The translations under genes and the position numbers were made by a program. The notes beneath the pieces were generated by a model. It was given only the letters and a program-made list of their open reading frames with translations. It was not told the DNA's origin and did no database searches. Of a stretch of DNA of 32,794 nt, positions 11,807 to 20,268 are shown piece by piece (positions within the stretch are counted from its first letter, which is position 1; every line of letters starts with the position of its first letter). Source of the stretch: Methylobacterium sp. (GTDB taxonomy: Bacteria; Pseudomonadota; Alphaproteobacteria; Rhizobiales; Beijerinckiaceae); contig NZ_JAIETD010000147.1 in assembly GCF_019745455.1 (NCBI RefSeq), positions 1 through 32,794 of the forward strand, in the 5' to 3' direction.

Positions 11807-14368
11807 ATGTCTGACGTGTATCGGATCCAGATGAGCCTCGGGCTCGCCGGGAACATCGCCCCTGAGCTGCGCAAGCTCCTCGGCACGATGACGGACATCG
11901 AAAAGAAGGCCAAGTCGGCCGAGAAGGCGCTCGGCACCTTCGCTGCCCCGATCTCCCGCGCCGTCGCCGAGGCCCGGCGCCTCTCCGCCGCCCTCGCCGG
12001 GATCAAGACTCGCGCCGGTGGCATAGAGCGCAATTTCGGCCGATGGGGCACCGCCGCCGGCAAGTCTGCGGGCGAGCTGCGCAACGTGCGCACCACCCTC
12101 GACGGGGTCCGCACCTCGGCTCGCACCGTCTCGTCGAGCATGGGCACGTGGTCCGGCGGCATCGGCCGCGCGAACCGGCAGCTCCAGGGCACCGTCACGG
12201 CCCTCAACCAGGCCAGCCGCGCCGCTGCCGGCATCAATATCGGCGACGGTAGAGCCCCGCCCGGCACCGGCGGACGCCGTCGCGGTCGTGGAAACTCTTT
12301 CGGTAACGGCGTCGGGTTCGGCGCCGGCATGGGCACCGGGGACGCGGCGGCCGGTGTCGTTGGTCGGGCGGGTCGGGCTGGCGTTCAGTACGCGGGCGAG
12401 GGCGTCCGCGAGGACATTCGCCAGAAGAACGCCGGCATCACGCCTTCCGAGATGGCTGTCCTAAGCGCCAAGGCGATGCAGCTCTCGGCGCAATATCCTT
12501 CGATCTCGCCGCTGGCCGCTAAGGAAATGGGCCGACTCCTGATCCCGAACGTCGGGAACGCCGCTAAGGCGATGGAGCTGCTCCCCGACTACATCCGCGC
12601 CCAGGCGGCCGTCCAGACCATCTCCGGCCCACAGAACGCGGGCAAGGAAACCGAGGTGCTGTCGAAGTTCATCGACAACATCGGTCAGTCGATGGACGTG
12701 ACCACGACGCGCGCGCTGCTCGATGGCTACGTGAAGGCGCGCCAGCTCGACAGCGAGGGCGTGAAGGCGAACGACTACCTCAACTTCTCGAAGACGGCTC
12801 AGTCCTCCGGCAAAACGCTCTCGGCCGACTTCTACCGCGATGTCCTTCCCTCGCTCATCATGCAGCAGGGCGGCTCGCGCACCGGCACGAGCATCGCGAC
12901 CGCCTACCAGAATACGGTCATGGGGCGCTCCACGAAAGAGGCGCTGATCGAGCAGCAGAACCTCGGCATCCGGCAGAACATGAGCCTCGGCACCGAAAGG
13001 TCCGGCCGGCAAGTCGTAAAGAAGAAGGGCGAGTTCGTTGATCAGGAACTTTATTCGAGTAATAACTATGAATGGGCAAAGAAACACCTTCTAAATAAAG
13101 CAATTGAGAAGGGTTTTGCGCCGCCTGAATGGGCGAACGGCGATTTTACGAAGGAAATGACGGACGCGGGGCGCATCGGGGTCGGCAAGATGACCTCGTC
13201 GTTCTCCTCCGACCGCACCGCCGCGAACCTGTTCACGAGCTACCTGACCGATATGCCTCAGATCGAGGCCACCAGGGGGCGTCTAAGGAACGCCCGCGGC
13301 ACGGCGGACGTCGCATCGGATCAGACCAGGGATCCGTTTATCGCGGTCAACGCTATCCTGACCCAGATGAAGTCGGCCTTTGACCTCATCACCGGGCCGG
13401 CTATTGCGACCGGTGCCCCGATGCTGGCGCAGTTTGCCGCCGGCATGGCCTCGATTAGCGAGGCGGCCTCGAGATCGCCCGAGCTGTTGAAGCTGGGATC
13501 GGGCGCGGCCATCGCGGGCGGCGCTGTTGCCGTGGCCGCCGTTGGCGCGAAGGCGACGAGCGCCATCACGGGCGCCCTTGGCGTGAACACGGCCAAGGGC
13601 ATCGGCAAGGGCATCCTCACGGCGGGCCGGCTCGGTCGTGGCGGCCTCGTTGCAGGTGGCCTTGGCCTTGGCGTCGCCACCGCTGGCGGCACCGCGATGC
13701 GGGAGAAGGCAGAGGCGACGATCGCCGCGGCCAAGCGCATGACGACGGGCAAGGGCTCTCCGGAGGAACTAGCTCAAGCCGAGCAATCCTCGGCCGCGCT
13801 CCGAAAGTACCTCTGGGGTGTCATCACGAAGCCCTTCTCTGGGCTGAACGACCAAATGCCGGCCGGGGGCAAACCTCAAGCTGTAATAGGCGGACCCGGC
13901 GGAACGGGGCCGGCGCCAGGCTCACCGGACGCGATCAAGCAGACGGCTACCGCGATCGACGCGGCTAGTGCGGCCGCAACCGGCGCGGCTCCTAACCTGA
14001 CGTCGACCGCGTCCGGCATCAACGAGGTCAAGAGCGCCGCCGCAGGCGCTGGTGGGGCGCTCTCCAGCCTTGCCGGGCAGATCCGGGCCCTTGGGAACGT
14101 CAGCGTTCCTTCCGCCGGCCCAGCGGGCGCTGGCGCGGCTCCTAGCGCGGCTCCGGCCACGCCGGGGAAGTCCAGCAGCTACGCGCCGCCAGCACGATCG
14201 ACGGCGCCCGCGACCCTGACGGCCAACCTGCACATGGACGGCCGCCGGGTCGCACAGAGCGTCACTCGCCATCAGGTCGCCGCCAACGACACCCGCAACG
14301 GGACCGGCGGCTTCGACAGCAACCGGCTCCAGACACCCGTCGGGTTCTCAGCTCCGACCCAGGCGTAA
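11807..14368 (+). CDS. Tail tape measure protein
   Basis: This is the longest gene of the tail module (853 residues). The N-terminus is helical (ELRKLLGTMTDIEKKAKSAEKAL); long coiled-coil-prone stretches follow, then hydrophobic Gly/Ala segments (about 520-625: ITGPAIATGAPMLAQFAAGMA, GAAIAGGAVAVAAVG, GLVAGGLGLGVATAGG) that may insert in the host membrane, and an Ala/Ser/Pro-rich C-terminal part. Length and location after the chaperones are diagnostic. Using the usual 0.15 nm per residue, tail length would be near 125-130 nm. Residues about 405-455 (13020-13165) are AT-rich and Lys/Asn-rich, unlike the surrounding sequence, suggesting an inserted segment. Confidence 0.88.
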   Translation: MSDVYRIQMSLGLAGNIAPELRKLLGTMTDIEKKAKSAEKALGTFAAPISRAVAEARRLSAALAGIKTRAGGIERNFGRWGTAAGKSAGELRNVRTTLDGVRTSARTVSSSMGTWSGGIGRANRQLQGTVTALNQASRAAAGINIGDGRAPPGTGGRRRGRGNSFGNGVGFGAGMGTGDAAAGVVGRAGRAGVQYAGEGVREDIRQKNAGITPSEMAVLSAKAMQLSAQYPSISPLAAKEMGRLLIPNVGNAAKAMELLPDYIRAQAAVQTISGPQNAGKETEVLSKFIDNIGQSMDVTTTRALLDGYVKARQLDSEGVKANDYLNFSKTAQSSGKTLSADFYRDVLPSLIMQQGGSRTGTSIATAYQNTVMGRSTKEALIEQQNLGIRQNMSLGTERSGRQVVKKKGEFVDQELYSSNNYEWAKKHLLNKAIEKGFAPPEWANGDFTKEMTDAGRIGVGKMTSSFSSDRTAANLFTSYLTDMPQIEATRGRLRNARGTADVASDQTRDPFIAVNAILTQMKSAFDLITGPAIATGAPMLAQFAAGMASISEAASRSPELLKLGSGAAIAGGAVAVAAVGAKATSAITGALGVNTAKGIGKGILTAGRLGRGGLVAGGLGLGVATAGGTAMREKAEATIAAAKRMTTGKGSPEELAQAEQSSAALRKYLWGVITKPFSGLNDQMPAGGKPQAVIGGPGGTGPAPGSPDAIKQTATAIDAASAAATGAAPNLTSTASGINEVKSAAAGAGGALSSLAGQIRALGNVSVPSAGPAGAGAAPSAAPATPGKSSSYAPPARSTAPATLTANLHMDGRRVAQSVTRHQVAANDTRNGTGGFDSNRLQTPVGFSAPTQA

Positions 14369-14377
14369 GGAACCGAC

Positions 14378-15142
14378 ATGGCAAGCTCCAGCGTCACCTT
14401 GGGCGGGATCACGCTCCGGGGCCACGAGGTCCCGGAGAAGATCCCCTTCGGCGGCAAGCAGAAGCTGGCGAAGCACGTCCTCATCGGTGGCAGGCGTGTC
14501 ACCGATGCGATGGGCGGGGACGACTGCGATATCCGGTGGGAGGGCAGGTTCCGCGGTGCGGACGCTCTCTCGCGGGCCCGATCCCTCAACGAAATGCGCA
14601 AGCGTGGCGCACGGATCCCGCTGACGTGGGGTGGCCTCTACTATCTCGTCGTCATCGAGGATTTCGAGGCCGACTACCGGCAGGTCTTCGACCTACCCTA
14701 TCGGATCGAGCTCTATGTTCTCGATGACGGTGGCGGGAGCGGTGGGAATGTTGGACCCGGGCTCGATGCGCTCGTTGGTGGCGACCTCGGCAGCGCGCTC
14801 GGGCTCATCGGGTTGATCGGCTCCGGCGCGGTCAGCGGCACTCTCGGTGGCCTTCGGGATGCGATCGGCAGCGTGCCGTCCTTGCCGACGGCTGCGGTCG
14901 CGCTCATCGCCCCCATCCAGACCGCGGCGGCTCTAGCCGTCGATGTGGCCGATGCCGCGATCGTCGAGATGGACAACGCGATCACGTCGGCCAACGAACC
15001 CGACCCCGCCCTCCTGGCCGGGCCCGGCTTTGCGGCGTCCCTAATGGCGCAATTCACCGCTCTTGAGGCTCAGGACGCGTTGCTGCGCACCCGCGGCCTC
15101 GTCGGGCGCGTCGCGGTCAACCTCGGCACCATTGCAGGGTAG
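14378..15142 (+). CDS. gpU / DNA-circularisation-like baseplate protein
   Basis: The 254-residue product has an N-terminal beta domain (1-116: LGGITLRGHEVPEKIPFGG, HVLIGGRRVTDAMG, IRWEGRF, RIPLTWGGLYYLVVIEDFEADYRQVFDLPYRIEL). It resembles the tail-terminal and hub proteins grouped as gpU or circularisation-protein N-terminal domain in P2/Mu-like phages. A Gly-rich hinge (117-150) leads to an Ala-rich helical C-terminal domain. Its place between the tape measure and the LysM gene matches this role in baseplate hub assembly. Confidence 0.65.
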   Translation: MASSSVTLGGITLRGHEVPEKIPFGGKQKLAKHVLIGGRRVTDAMGGDDCDIRWEGRFRGADALSRARSLNEMRKRGARIPLTWGGLYYLVVIEDFEADYRQVFDLPYRIELYVLDDGGGSGGNVGPGLDALVGGDLGSALGLIGLIGSGAVSGTLGGLRDAIGSVPSLPTAAVALIAPIQTAAALAVDVADAAIVEMDNAITSANEPDPALLAGPGFAASLMAQFTALEAQDALLRTRGLVGRVAVNLGTIAG

Positions 15143-15148
15143 GCGCTC

Positions 15149-15367
15149 ATGACCATCCAGGTCGGCAAGACCGCGCGGCGCATCACCGTGTCCGGCGGCA
15201 ACCTCTTCGAGATCGCGGCGACGCAGTACGGCGACCACACGCTCTGGAACGTGATCGCTCGGGCCAATGGCCTACGCGATCCCTTCCTCACCGGCACGAT
15301 CGACGAACTCGTGATCCCGGACAAGCCTGCCAAAGGCCAGCCCAACAGCGGCGTCATCGGAGCCTGA
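15149..15367 (+). CDS. LysM-domain tail protein (gpX-like)
   Basis: This 72-residue protein is essentially one LysM-type domain: GGNLFEIAATQYGDHTLWNVIARANGL followed by a TIDELVIPDK strand. Tail LysM proteins (P2 gpX, gp53-type) sit at the baseplate hub and may bind peptidoglycan or the hub. The stop of the preceding gene is six bases upstream and the next gene starts four bases after its own stop. Confidence 0.82.
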   Translation: MTIQVGKTARRITVSGGNLFEIAATQYGDHTLWNVIARANGLRDPFLTGTIDELVIPDKPAKGQPNSGVIGA

Positions 15368-15371
15368 TCCC

Positions 15372-16433
15372 ATGCCCGGAGAACTGCGGCGGCCGCGGGG
15401 CTACCTCACGGTGGCCGGCGGGCGCGTCGACGTGGTCTCGATGGAGATCCACCTCGGGCGCGAGGCCAAGTCCGACACGATGCACGCCGAGTTCCCAATG
15501 ACCGGGGGGCTCGGCGTGGCCTTCTGGTGCGACACGGCCGAGATCGAGATCAAGGGCCACATCGCCGAGGACGGCGAGAGCGGCCCGGCCATCTTCACCG
15601 GCCAAGTCAGTAGTGTTCGGCCGAACTGGCTTCGGCGCACCATCGACATCGATTGCCACGACAAATCGAAGAAGATGATGGAGCGCAAGTCGCTCTCCGA
15701 AGCCTTCAAGAACAAGAAGGGCAAGGACGTCATCGAGGAGGTGGCCAAGCGCCATGGTCTCAAGGTTTCGACCAAGGCCGACACGCTAAAGGCCGGCCGC
15801 GAATACGATATCGATACCGTCCATCAGCCCCGCGAGCTGACAGACTGGGACATCATCAACAACCTCGCCGATTCCGAGGGTCTTTCAGTCGCGCTCGACG
15901 GGGATACCCTCTACCTCGGCCCCGAGGGCGAAGACGATCTGCCGGTGTTGGCGGTGACCTACGTCCCGCCCACGCCCCAGAGCGTCGCGTCGGGCACGTT
16001 CATGACCTTGTCCGAGGTGCGCAACCTCAACATGGCGGGCAAGACGACCGTGAAGGTCTCCTCGTGGGACCACAAGGCGAAGAAGAAGATCGAGGGGAAG
16101 AAGACCCTCTCCGGCGCGTCCGGTACCGGCGCTGACGGCGACGGGATCACCTACGAATATCAGGCGCCGGGTCTCAAGCAGGACCGGGCGAGCCGCATCG
16201 CCGAGAAGCGCTTGCGCCGCTCCACCAAGCAGGAACGGCAGATCACCCTGGAGATACCCGGCGAGACCGGCGTGCGCGCCAGGATGAAGCTCGAACTGTC
16301 CGGTACCGAGTGCTCGTTCGACCAGGGCTACGACATCGAGAGCGCCGAGCATCGCCTCAACCCCGAGGAAGGCTACCGCGTCCTCGTGACCGCCAAGGCT
16401 GCCTCGAAAGACAGGACCATATCCGATGGATGA
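15372..16433 (+). CDS. Baseplate hub protein (late control gpD-like)
   Basis: The 353-residue product matches gpD/Mu gp44-type hub proteins: an N-terminal beta domain (VDVVSMEIHLGREAKSDTMHAEF), KKGKDVIEEVAKRHGLKV (about 117-134), HQPRELTDWDIINNLADSEGLSVALDGDTLYLGP (about 155-188) and a C-terminal part with RASRIAEKRLRRSTKQERQITLEIPG. It forms the trimeric platform at the tube tip that carries the spike. The next gene, the spike, overlaps it by eight bases. Confidence 0.85.
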   Translation: MPGELRRPRGYLTVAGGRVDVVSMEIHLGREAKSDTMHAEFPMTGGLGVAFWCDTAEIEIKGHIAEDGESGPAIFTGQVSSVRPNWLRRTIDIDCHDKSKKMMERKSLSEAFKNKKGKDVIEEVAKRHGLKVSTKADTLKAGREYDIDTVHQPRELTDWDIINNLADSEGLSVALDGDTLYLGPEGEDDLPVLAVTYVPPTPQSVASGTFMTLSEVRNLNMAGKTTVKVSSWDHKAKKKIEGKKTLSGASGTGADGDGITYEYQAPGLKQDRASRIAEKRLRRSTKQERQITLEIPGETGVRARMKLELSGTECSFDQGYDIESAEHRLNPEEGYRVLVTAKAASKDRTISDG

Positions 16434-16986
16434 GCTGTCGGAATTGATCCGCCGGGAGGCATCCTCGCCGGCAAACGCGCGGTCTGCGACCCGCATCGGC
16501 GAGGTCACGAGCTACAACAAAGAAACCCATGCGGTGAAGCTGAAGCTGCAACCCGAGGGCATCGAAACCGGCTGGGTTCCGCTCGGCGGCATCGCGATCG
16601 GCAAGGGCTTCGGGATCGCGATCGGGGCGAAGGCCGGCGACCAGATGGTCGTCAGCTTCGTCGACGGCGACCATAACAACCCGGTCGTCATCTCCCGGAT
16701 CTTCTCGGATCAGCAGAAGCCGCCGAAGGTGAAGGGCGGCGAGTTCGCGATCTGGCACGAGTCCGGGACACGCGCCGTCTACGCCGAGGACGGCTCCATC
16801 ACCCAGACGCACGCCACCGGCGGCACGGTGACCTGGGACAAGTCGGGCAACCTCACGACCGACAACGGCAAGAAAGTCGTCGCGACGAAAGCCTCCACGG
16901 TCACGACCGAGGCCGGCCAGGTCACGACGCAGGCCAGCGGCTCCATCCAGCAGCAGGCCGGCAAGATCCTCCTCAATAGCGGGTGA
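16426..16986 (+). CDS. Baseplate assembly protein V / central spike
   Basis: This 186-residue protein has an OB-fold region (about 20-95: ATRIGEVTSYNKETHAVKLKL, GDQMVVSFVDGDHNNPVVISRIF) followed by a repetitive Thr/Gly/Gln-rich beta stretch (about 105-186: THATGGTVTWDKSGNLTTDNG, TTEAGQVTTQASGSIQQQAG) fitting a trimeric beta-helix. This is the arrangement of gpV/Mu gp45 spikes, which pierce the outer membrane. No C-terminal His-x-His iron-binding tip is visible, so the tip may be provided by another protein. Confidence 0.83.
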   Translation: MDELSELIRREASSPANARSATRIGEVTSYNKETHAVKLKLQPEGIETGWVPLGGIAIGKGFGIAIGAKAGDQMVVSFVDGDHNNPVVISRIFSDQQKPPKVKGGEFAIWHESGTRAVYAEDGSITQTHATGGTVTWDKSGNLTTDNGKKVVATKASTVTTEAGQVTTQASGSIQQQAGKILLNSG

Positions 16987-16990
16987 CACG

Positions 16991-17767
16991 ATGCCGATGG
17001 ACCTGGGCCAGGCCCTCAAGTTGATCGGGGGCGCCCCGCACATGAAGGTCGGCTCGGTCATCGCCGAGAAATTCCCGATCACGAAGATGATGAGCGGCGG
17101 TCCCCTCGGCGGCACGCTCGCCAAGGTGCTCCAGGATGGCCCTGGCGCAATCATGCAGAACCCTCTTGGCGCCGTCAGCGGGCAGCTCCAAGGCGCGATC
17201 ACGGGCGCCGTAGGCCAGCTCTCCGGGGTTTCGGGCGCTACCGGGCTCGTCACGGCGTTGACGGGCTCTGGCGGCCTGTCCCAGGCGATCGGCAGCCTTT
17301 CGCAGTCCGCCGGGCTCCTCTCCGGTTCCGCGATGCCAGGGGCTGGGCAATTCGGGCTCCTGGATGCGATCACCCACACTTCGATCACCGACATGCTCGG
17401 TGACCAAGTGCCCGCCAGCCTCGGTCTCGATCGGGTGCTAGGGCCGCTGCACGCGGGCGGAACGGTTGGCGCGATCGCATCCGCGCTCCCGACCGTGATC
17501 CAGGGCGTTGTCGGCGGCCAGATAACCGCCGATGCCGCAATCGGGTGGGTCACCGCGGCAGCCGCGAGCCTCAAAGCGGTCACGGATGCAAGCGCGACCG
17601 CCCTTCAGACCGCGCAGGATGCCGCCGTCACGCTCGTCACGGTCTCCAGCGCCGCTGCGGCTACCGCCAGCACCGTGCCTGAGATCCAGGCAATCTTGCC
17701 CCTGATCCTCAAGCCCGGCGTGCAGGACACGATGCAGGCCGCGGTCGCGACCCACGTCGCCGCCTGA
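16991..17767 (+). CDS. Unrecognised Gly/Ala-rich baseplate-region protein
   Basis: I do not recognise this 258-residue protein. It starts PMDLGQALKLIGGAPHMKVG and has repeated hydrophobic, small-residue segments (GQLQGAITGAVGQLSGVSGATGLVTALTGSGGLSQAIGSL-like, broken by Gly/Ser) and an Ala/Thr/Val-rich C-terminal half predicted helical. It is placed between spike and gp25-type genes, five bases after the spike stop, and might be a spike-tip or hub-associated protein. Composition resembles proteins that insert in membranes, but no clear long membrane span is present. No signal peptide. Confidence 0.65.
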   Translation: MPMDLGQALKLIGGAPHMKVGSVIAEKFPITKMMSGGPLGGTLAKVLQDGPGAIMQNPLGAVSGQLQGAITGAVGQLSGVSGATGLVTALTGSGGLSQAIGSLSQSAGLLSGSAMPGAGQFGLLDAITHTSITDMLGDQVPASLGLDRVLGPLHAGGTVGAIASALPTVIQGVVGGQITADAAIGWVTAAAASLKAVTDASATALQTAQDAAVTLVTVSSAAAATASTVPEIQAILPLILKPGVQDTMQAAVATHVAA

Positions 17768-17776
17768 CCTGACCGG

Positions 17777-17792
17777 GCCTCTCATGAGAGGC
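17777..17792 (+). promoter_or_regulatory. Palindrome covering the ribosome binding site of the gp25-type gene
   Basis: GCCTCTCATGAGAGGC (17777-17792) is a perfect 16-base palindrome; its right arm contains the GAGAGG that serves the ATG at 17797. Folded, it would occlude the site. Effect on translation is inferred. Confidence 0.4.
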
Positions 17793-17796
17793 ATCC

Positions 17797-18159
17797 ATGC
17801 CTGACCTGAATTTGCCGATGGGCGGCCGTCTCTCGGTCTCACTCACCGGCGACCTTGCGCTCGTCGATGGCCCGCCTCGCGGCGTGCAGCGCGTGCTGCG
17901 CCGCCTGATCACGGTGGCGGAGACCTACATCCAGCATCTCGACTACGGCGCCGGCTTGCCGCGCCGGGTCGGCGACCTCCTCGACGTCGATGCGCTGGGC
18001 GGTCTGATCCGCTCGCAAATCTTCCTCGAGGAAGCGGTCGCGCGTGACCCCGACCCGCGCATCACGGTCACCCCGATCCTCAACGGCGTCCACGTCCGTA
18101 TCGTCTATGCCGATGCCGCGACGGGTCGCCAGCAGACGCTTTCCTTCGAGGTGTCCTGA
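17797..18159 (+). CDS. Baseplate wedge protein (GPW/gp25 family)
   Basis: The 120-residue product fits the GPW/gp25 (Mu gp46-like) family: N-terminal beta strands (GGRLSVSLTGDLALVDGPPRGVQRVLRRLITV), the YGAGLPRRVGDLLD segment (about 49-62) and a C-terminal beta half with DPRITVTPILNGVHVRIVYAD. It links the baseplate inner ring to the sheath and starts sheath polymerisation. One base of its stop is shared with the next ATG. Confidence 0.85.
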   Translation: MPDLNLPMGGRLSVSLTGDLALVDGPPRGVQRVLRRLITVAETYIQHLDYGAGLPRRVGDLLDVDALGGLIRSQIFLEEAVARDPDPRITVTPILNGVHVRIVYADAATGRQQTLSFEVS

Positions 18160-19292
18160 TGGCCGCGATCCCAACTCGTAACTTCGCGACGCTCGTCGGC
18201 AACTTCGCCGCCGGTGTCCAGGGGCGCGCGGCCGCCCTCGTCGACTTCTCGGTCGGTGCCGTGCTGCGCGCCGTGGCCGAGGCCAGCGCCGACCTTACGC
18301 TCTGGCTCCAGAGTGTGATCGTCTACGTTCTCACGCTCACACGAGCGACGACATCCGAGGGCGTTGACCTCGATAGCTGGTACGCAGACTGGGGCTTCAC
18401 TCGCCTGCCCGCCAAGGCCGCGACCGGCGTCGTGATCTTCTCCCGCTTCTCGGCCGATGACCTCGCCGTCGTCCCCGTAGGCGCGGAAGTCGCCACCGCC
18501 GACGGCACCCGGATCTATACGGTCTACGCCGACCCGAGCTTCACCACCTACAGCGCGGATCTTGGCGGCTACGTCCTAGCCGCCGGCACGCTGAACGCCG
18601 ACATCCCGGTGCAGGCCACGATGCCGGCCGGGGAGATGAAGGCGTCGGGCTGGAACGTCGTCTCGGGCCAGATCAACACCGCCCGCTCGACCGTCGAAGG
18701 GCTCGACACCGTCGTCAACCCGTCGCCGCTGACCAACGGGCTCGACGCCGAGAAGGACACCGACTACCGGGCCCGCTTCGCGCTCTACATCGCCGGACTC
18801 TCCAAGGGGACGGAGGCCGCCATCCGATCCGCGGTCGCGGGCGTCCAGCAAGGGCTCCAGGCGGCGCTCGTCGAAAAGCCGGGCTACGTCACCGTTATCG
18901 TCGATGACGGCTCAGGCGCCCCCTCCGAGGCGCTTGTGGCATCCGTTCGCGACGCCATCGGCACCGTGCGGGCGGGCGGGGTTCAGGTCTCGACCATCGC
19001 GGTCACCCGGTTCGTCGCGACCGTCCAGATGTCAGTGGCGATCGATCCCGCCTACGACAACACGGCGGCCATCGCGATTGCCGGCCGCGTCTCGACCGCG
19101 CTCGGCGCCTACATCGACGGGCTCGGCATCGGCAAGCCGCTGCGCTTCACGATCCTCGAGCACGTCGCCTACGGCATCCCGGGGGTCGTGAACGTCACCG
19201 ACATCCGCCTCAACGGCTCGACCTCCGACCTGATCGCGACGCCCTACCAGACCATCAAGGCGGGCCGGCTTCTGATCGGACCCATCCGATGA
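18159..19292 (+). CDS. Baseplate J-like wedge protein
   Basis: The 377-residue protein has the baseplate-J layout: an N-terminal helix (VDFSVGAVLRAVAEASADLTLWLQS), EGVDLDSWYADWGFTRLPA (about 67-85), VPVGAEVATADGTRIY (about 106-121), VVNPSPLTNGLDAEKDTDYRARF and a C-terminal TILEHVAYGIPGVVNVTDIRLNG. It is the central wedge subunit of contractile baseplates (P2 gpJ, Mu gp47, T4 gp6). Next gene starts in its stop (ATGA). Confidence 0.9.
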   Translation: MAAIPTRNFATLVGNFAAGVQGRAAALVDFSVGAVLRAVAEASADLTLWLQSVIVYVLTLTRATTSEGVDLDSWYADWGFTRLPAKAATGVVIFSRFSADDLAVVPVGAEVATADGTRIYTVYADPSFTTYSADLGGYVLAAGTLNADIPVQATMPAGEMKASGWNVVSGQINTARSTVEGLDTVVNPSPLTNGLDAEKDTDYRARFALYIAGLSKGTEAAIRSAVAGVQQGLQAALVEKPGYVTVIVDDGSGAPSEALVASVRDAIGTVRAGGVQVSTIAVTRFVATVQMSVAIDPAYDNTAAIAIAGRVSTALGAYIDGLGIGKPLRFTILEHVAYGIPGVVNVTDIRLNGSTSDLIATPYQTIKAGRLLIGPIR

Positions 19293-20161
19293 GCCCCGCC
19301 GCGATCCTGGCCCGGCTGCGGTCTCTCCTGCCGCCATGGTTCCTCGACGACGACGACGTTCTCGACGGTGTGCTCTCGGGCGTCAGCGCGAACCTATCGC
19401 ACGTCACCAACTTCATCGACTATTCCAAGCTCCAGACCCGTGTCGCCACGGCGACCGGGGGATTCCTCGACCTCGCGGCGTTCGACTTCTTCGCCTCACG
19501 CATCCAACGCCGAGCGGGCGAGATCGACCCGGCCTTCTCGGCCCGGATCAGGCGCGAGGTTCTACGCCCGCGCGTCACCCGTGACGCCCTCGTCGCCGCG
19601 ATCACCGACCTGACCGGGGCGGAGCCGGGCATCACCGAACTCTGGAACCCGGGCGATTGCGGCGCCTACGATGTCGGTACCTCGTCCTATGCCGCGCCCG
19701 AGCTGCTACCCGAGATGATCGGCGGCTACGATAGCGGGCTTGGCGGCTACGACACCGGCGCGGTCGCCTACGTCCTGCCCCGGCGGACGTTCGGCGCTGC
19801 ACCCGGCGCGGGCTGCTACGGCTCACTCGACTACCCGAACCAGATCTTCATCCGGGTCAGTCGAGGGCCGGCGAGCTTTGCCGGGGTCATCGGGGCCGGC
19901 GGCTACGACACGCCCGGCTTCGCCTATGGCGGCGACGGCAATGGTGCGCCGCAGATCAGCGGCTACGAGAACACCGCGGCGGGCTACGGCACCGGCGCCT
20001 TCGCCTACGTGGTGCCGACCCCGCCCTTCGATGCCTTCCCGGGCGTCGGCTTCTACGGCCCGGATCAGCCTCAGAACATCACCGACGCCGAGATTTTCGC
20101 GACGATCGCCGCAACCAAGGCGGCCGGCGTGATCGCCTGGACGGCGATCGCCCAACGCTGA
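19289..20161 (+). CDS. gpI-like baseplate/tail protein with a tandem Gly/Tyr repeat insert
   Basis: Residues 1-120 resemble wedge proteins following gpJ (Mu gp48/P2 gpI): LLPPWFLDDDDVLDGVLSGV, FLDLAAFDFFASRIQRRAGE. From 120 on the protein has repeats built on G-Y-D/E. The segment 145-179 (GGYDSGLGGYDTGAVAYVLP then TFGAAPGAGCYG) is duplicated at 224-258 (SGYENTAAGYGTGAFAYVVP then PFDAFPGVGFYG), with a shorter copy at 204-214. The last 30 residues return to a helical DAEIFATIAATKAAGVIAW, so the repeats look like an insertion in the usual fold. It probably connects wedge to fibre. Confidence 0.75.
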   Translation: MSPAAILARLRSLLPPWFLDDDDVLDGVLSGVSANLSHVTNFIDYSKLQTRVATATGGFLDLAAFDFFASRIQRRAGEIDPAFSARIRREVLRPRVTRDALVAAITDLTGAEPGITELWNPGDCGAYDVGTSSYAAPELLPEMIGGYDSGLGGYDTGAVAYVLPRRTFGAAPGAGCYGSLDYPNQIFIRVSRGPASFAGVIGAGGYDTPGFAYGGDGNGAPQISGYENTAAGYGTGAFAYVVPTPPFDAFPGVGFYGPDQPQNITDAEIFATIAATKAAGVIAWTAIAQR

Positions 20162-20209
20162 CCGGCGCCTGACCCGGCGCCTCCCCTGATCCCGTCCCGC
20201 ACGACACGA

Positions 20210-20228
20210 CGCGCCGCACCCCGGCGCG
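20210..20228 (+). promoter_or_regulatory. GC hairpin upstream of the fibre gene
   Basis: CGCGCCG (20210-20216) pairs with CGGCGCG (20222-20228), five-base loop. The same 107-base intergenic region also has GGCGCC twice (20164-20169, 20176-20181) and the 12-base palindrome GGACGGCCGTCC (20234-20245). None has a T-run. Confidence 0.4.
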
Positions 20229-20268
20229 AACGCGGACGGCCGTCCTCATTCGCTCGGAGCTACCCCCT

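Noticed and set aside
16357..17583. Minus-strand open frame of 408 residues across spike and neighbour
   Set aside because: It runs antisense to three coupled plus-strand genes and is Pro/Ala-rich low complexity.
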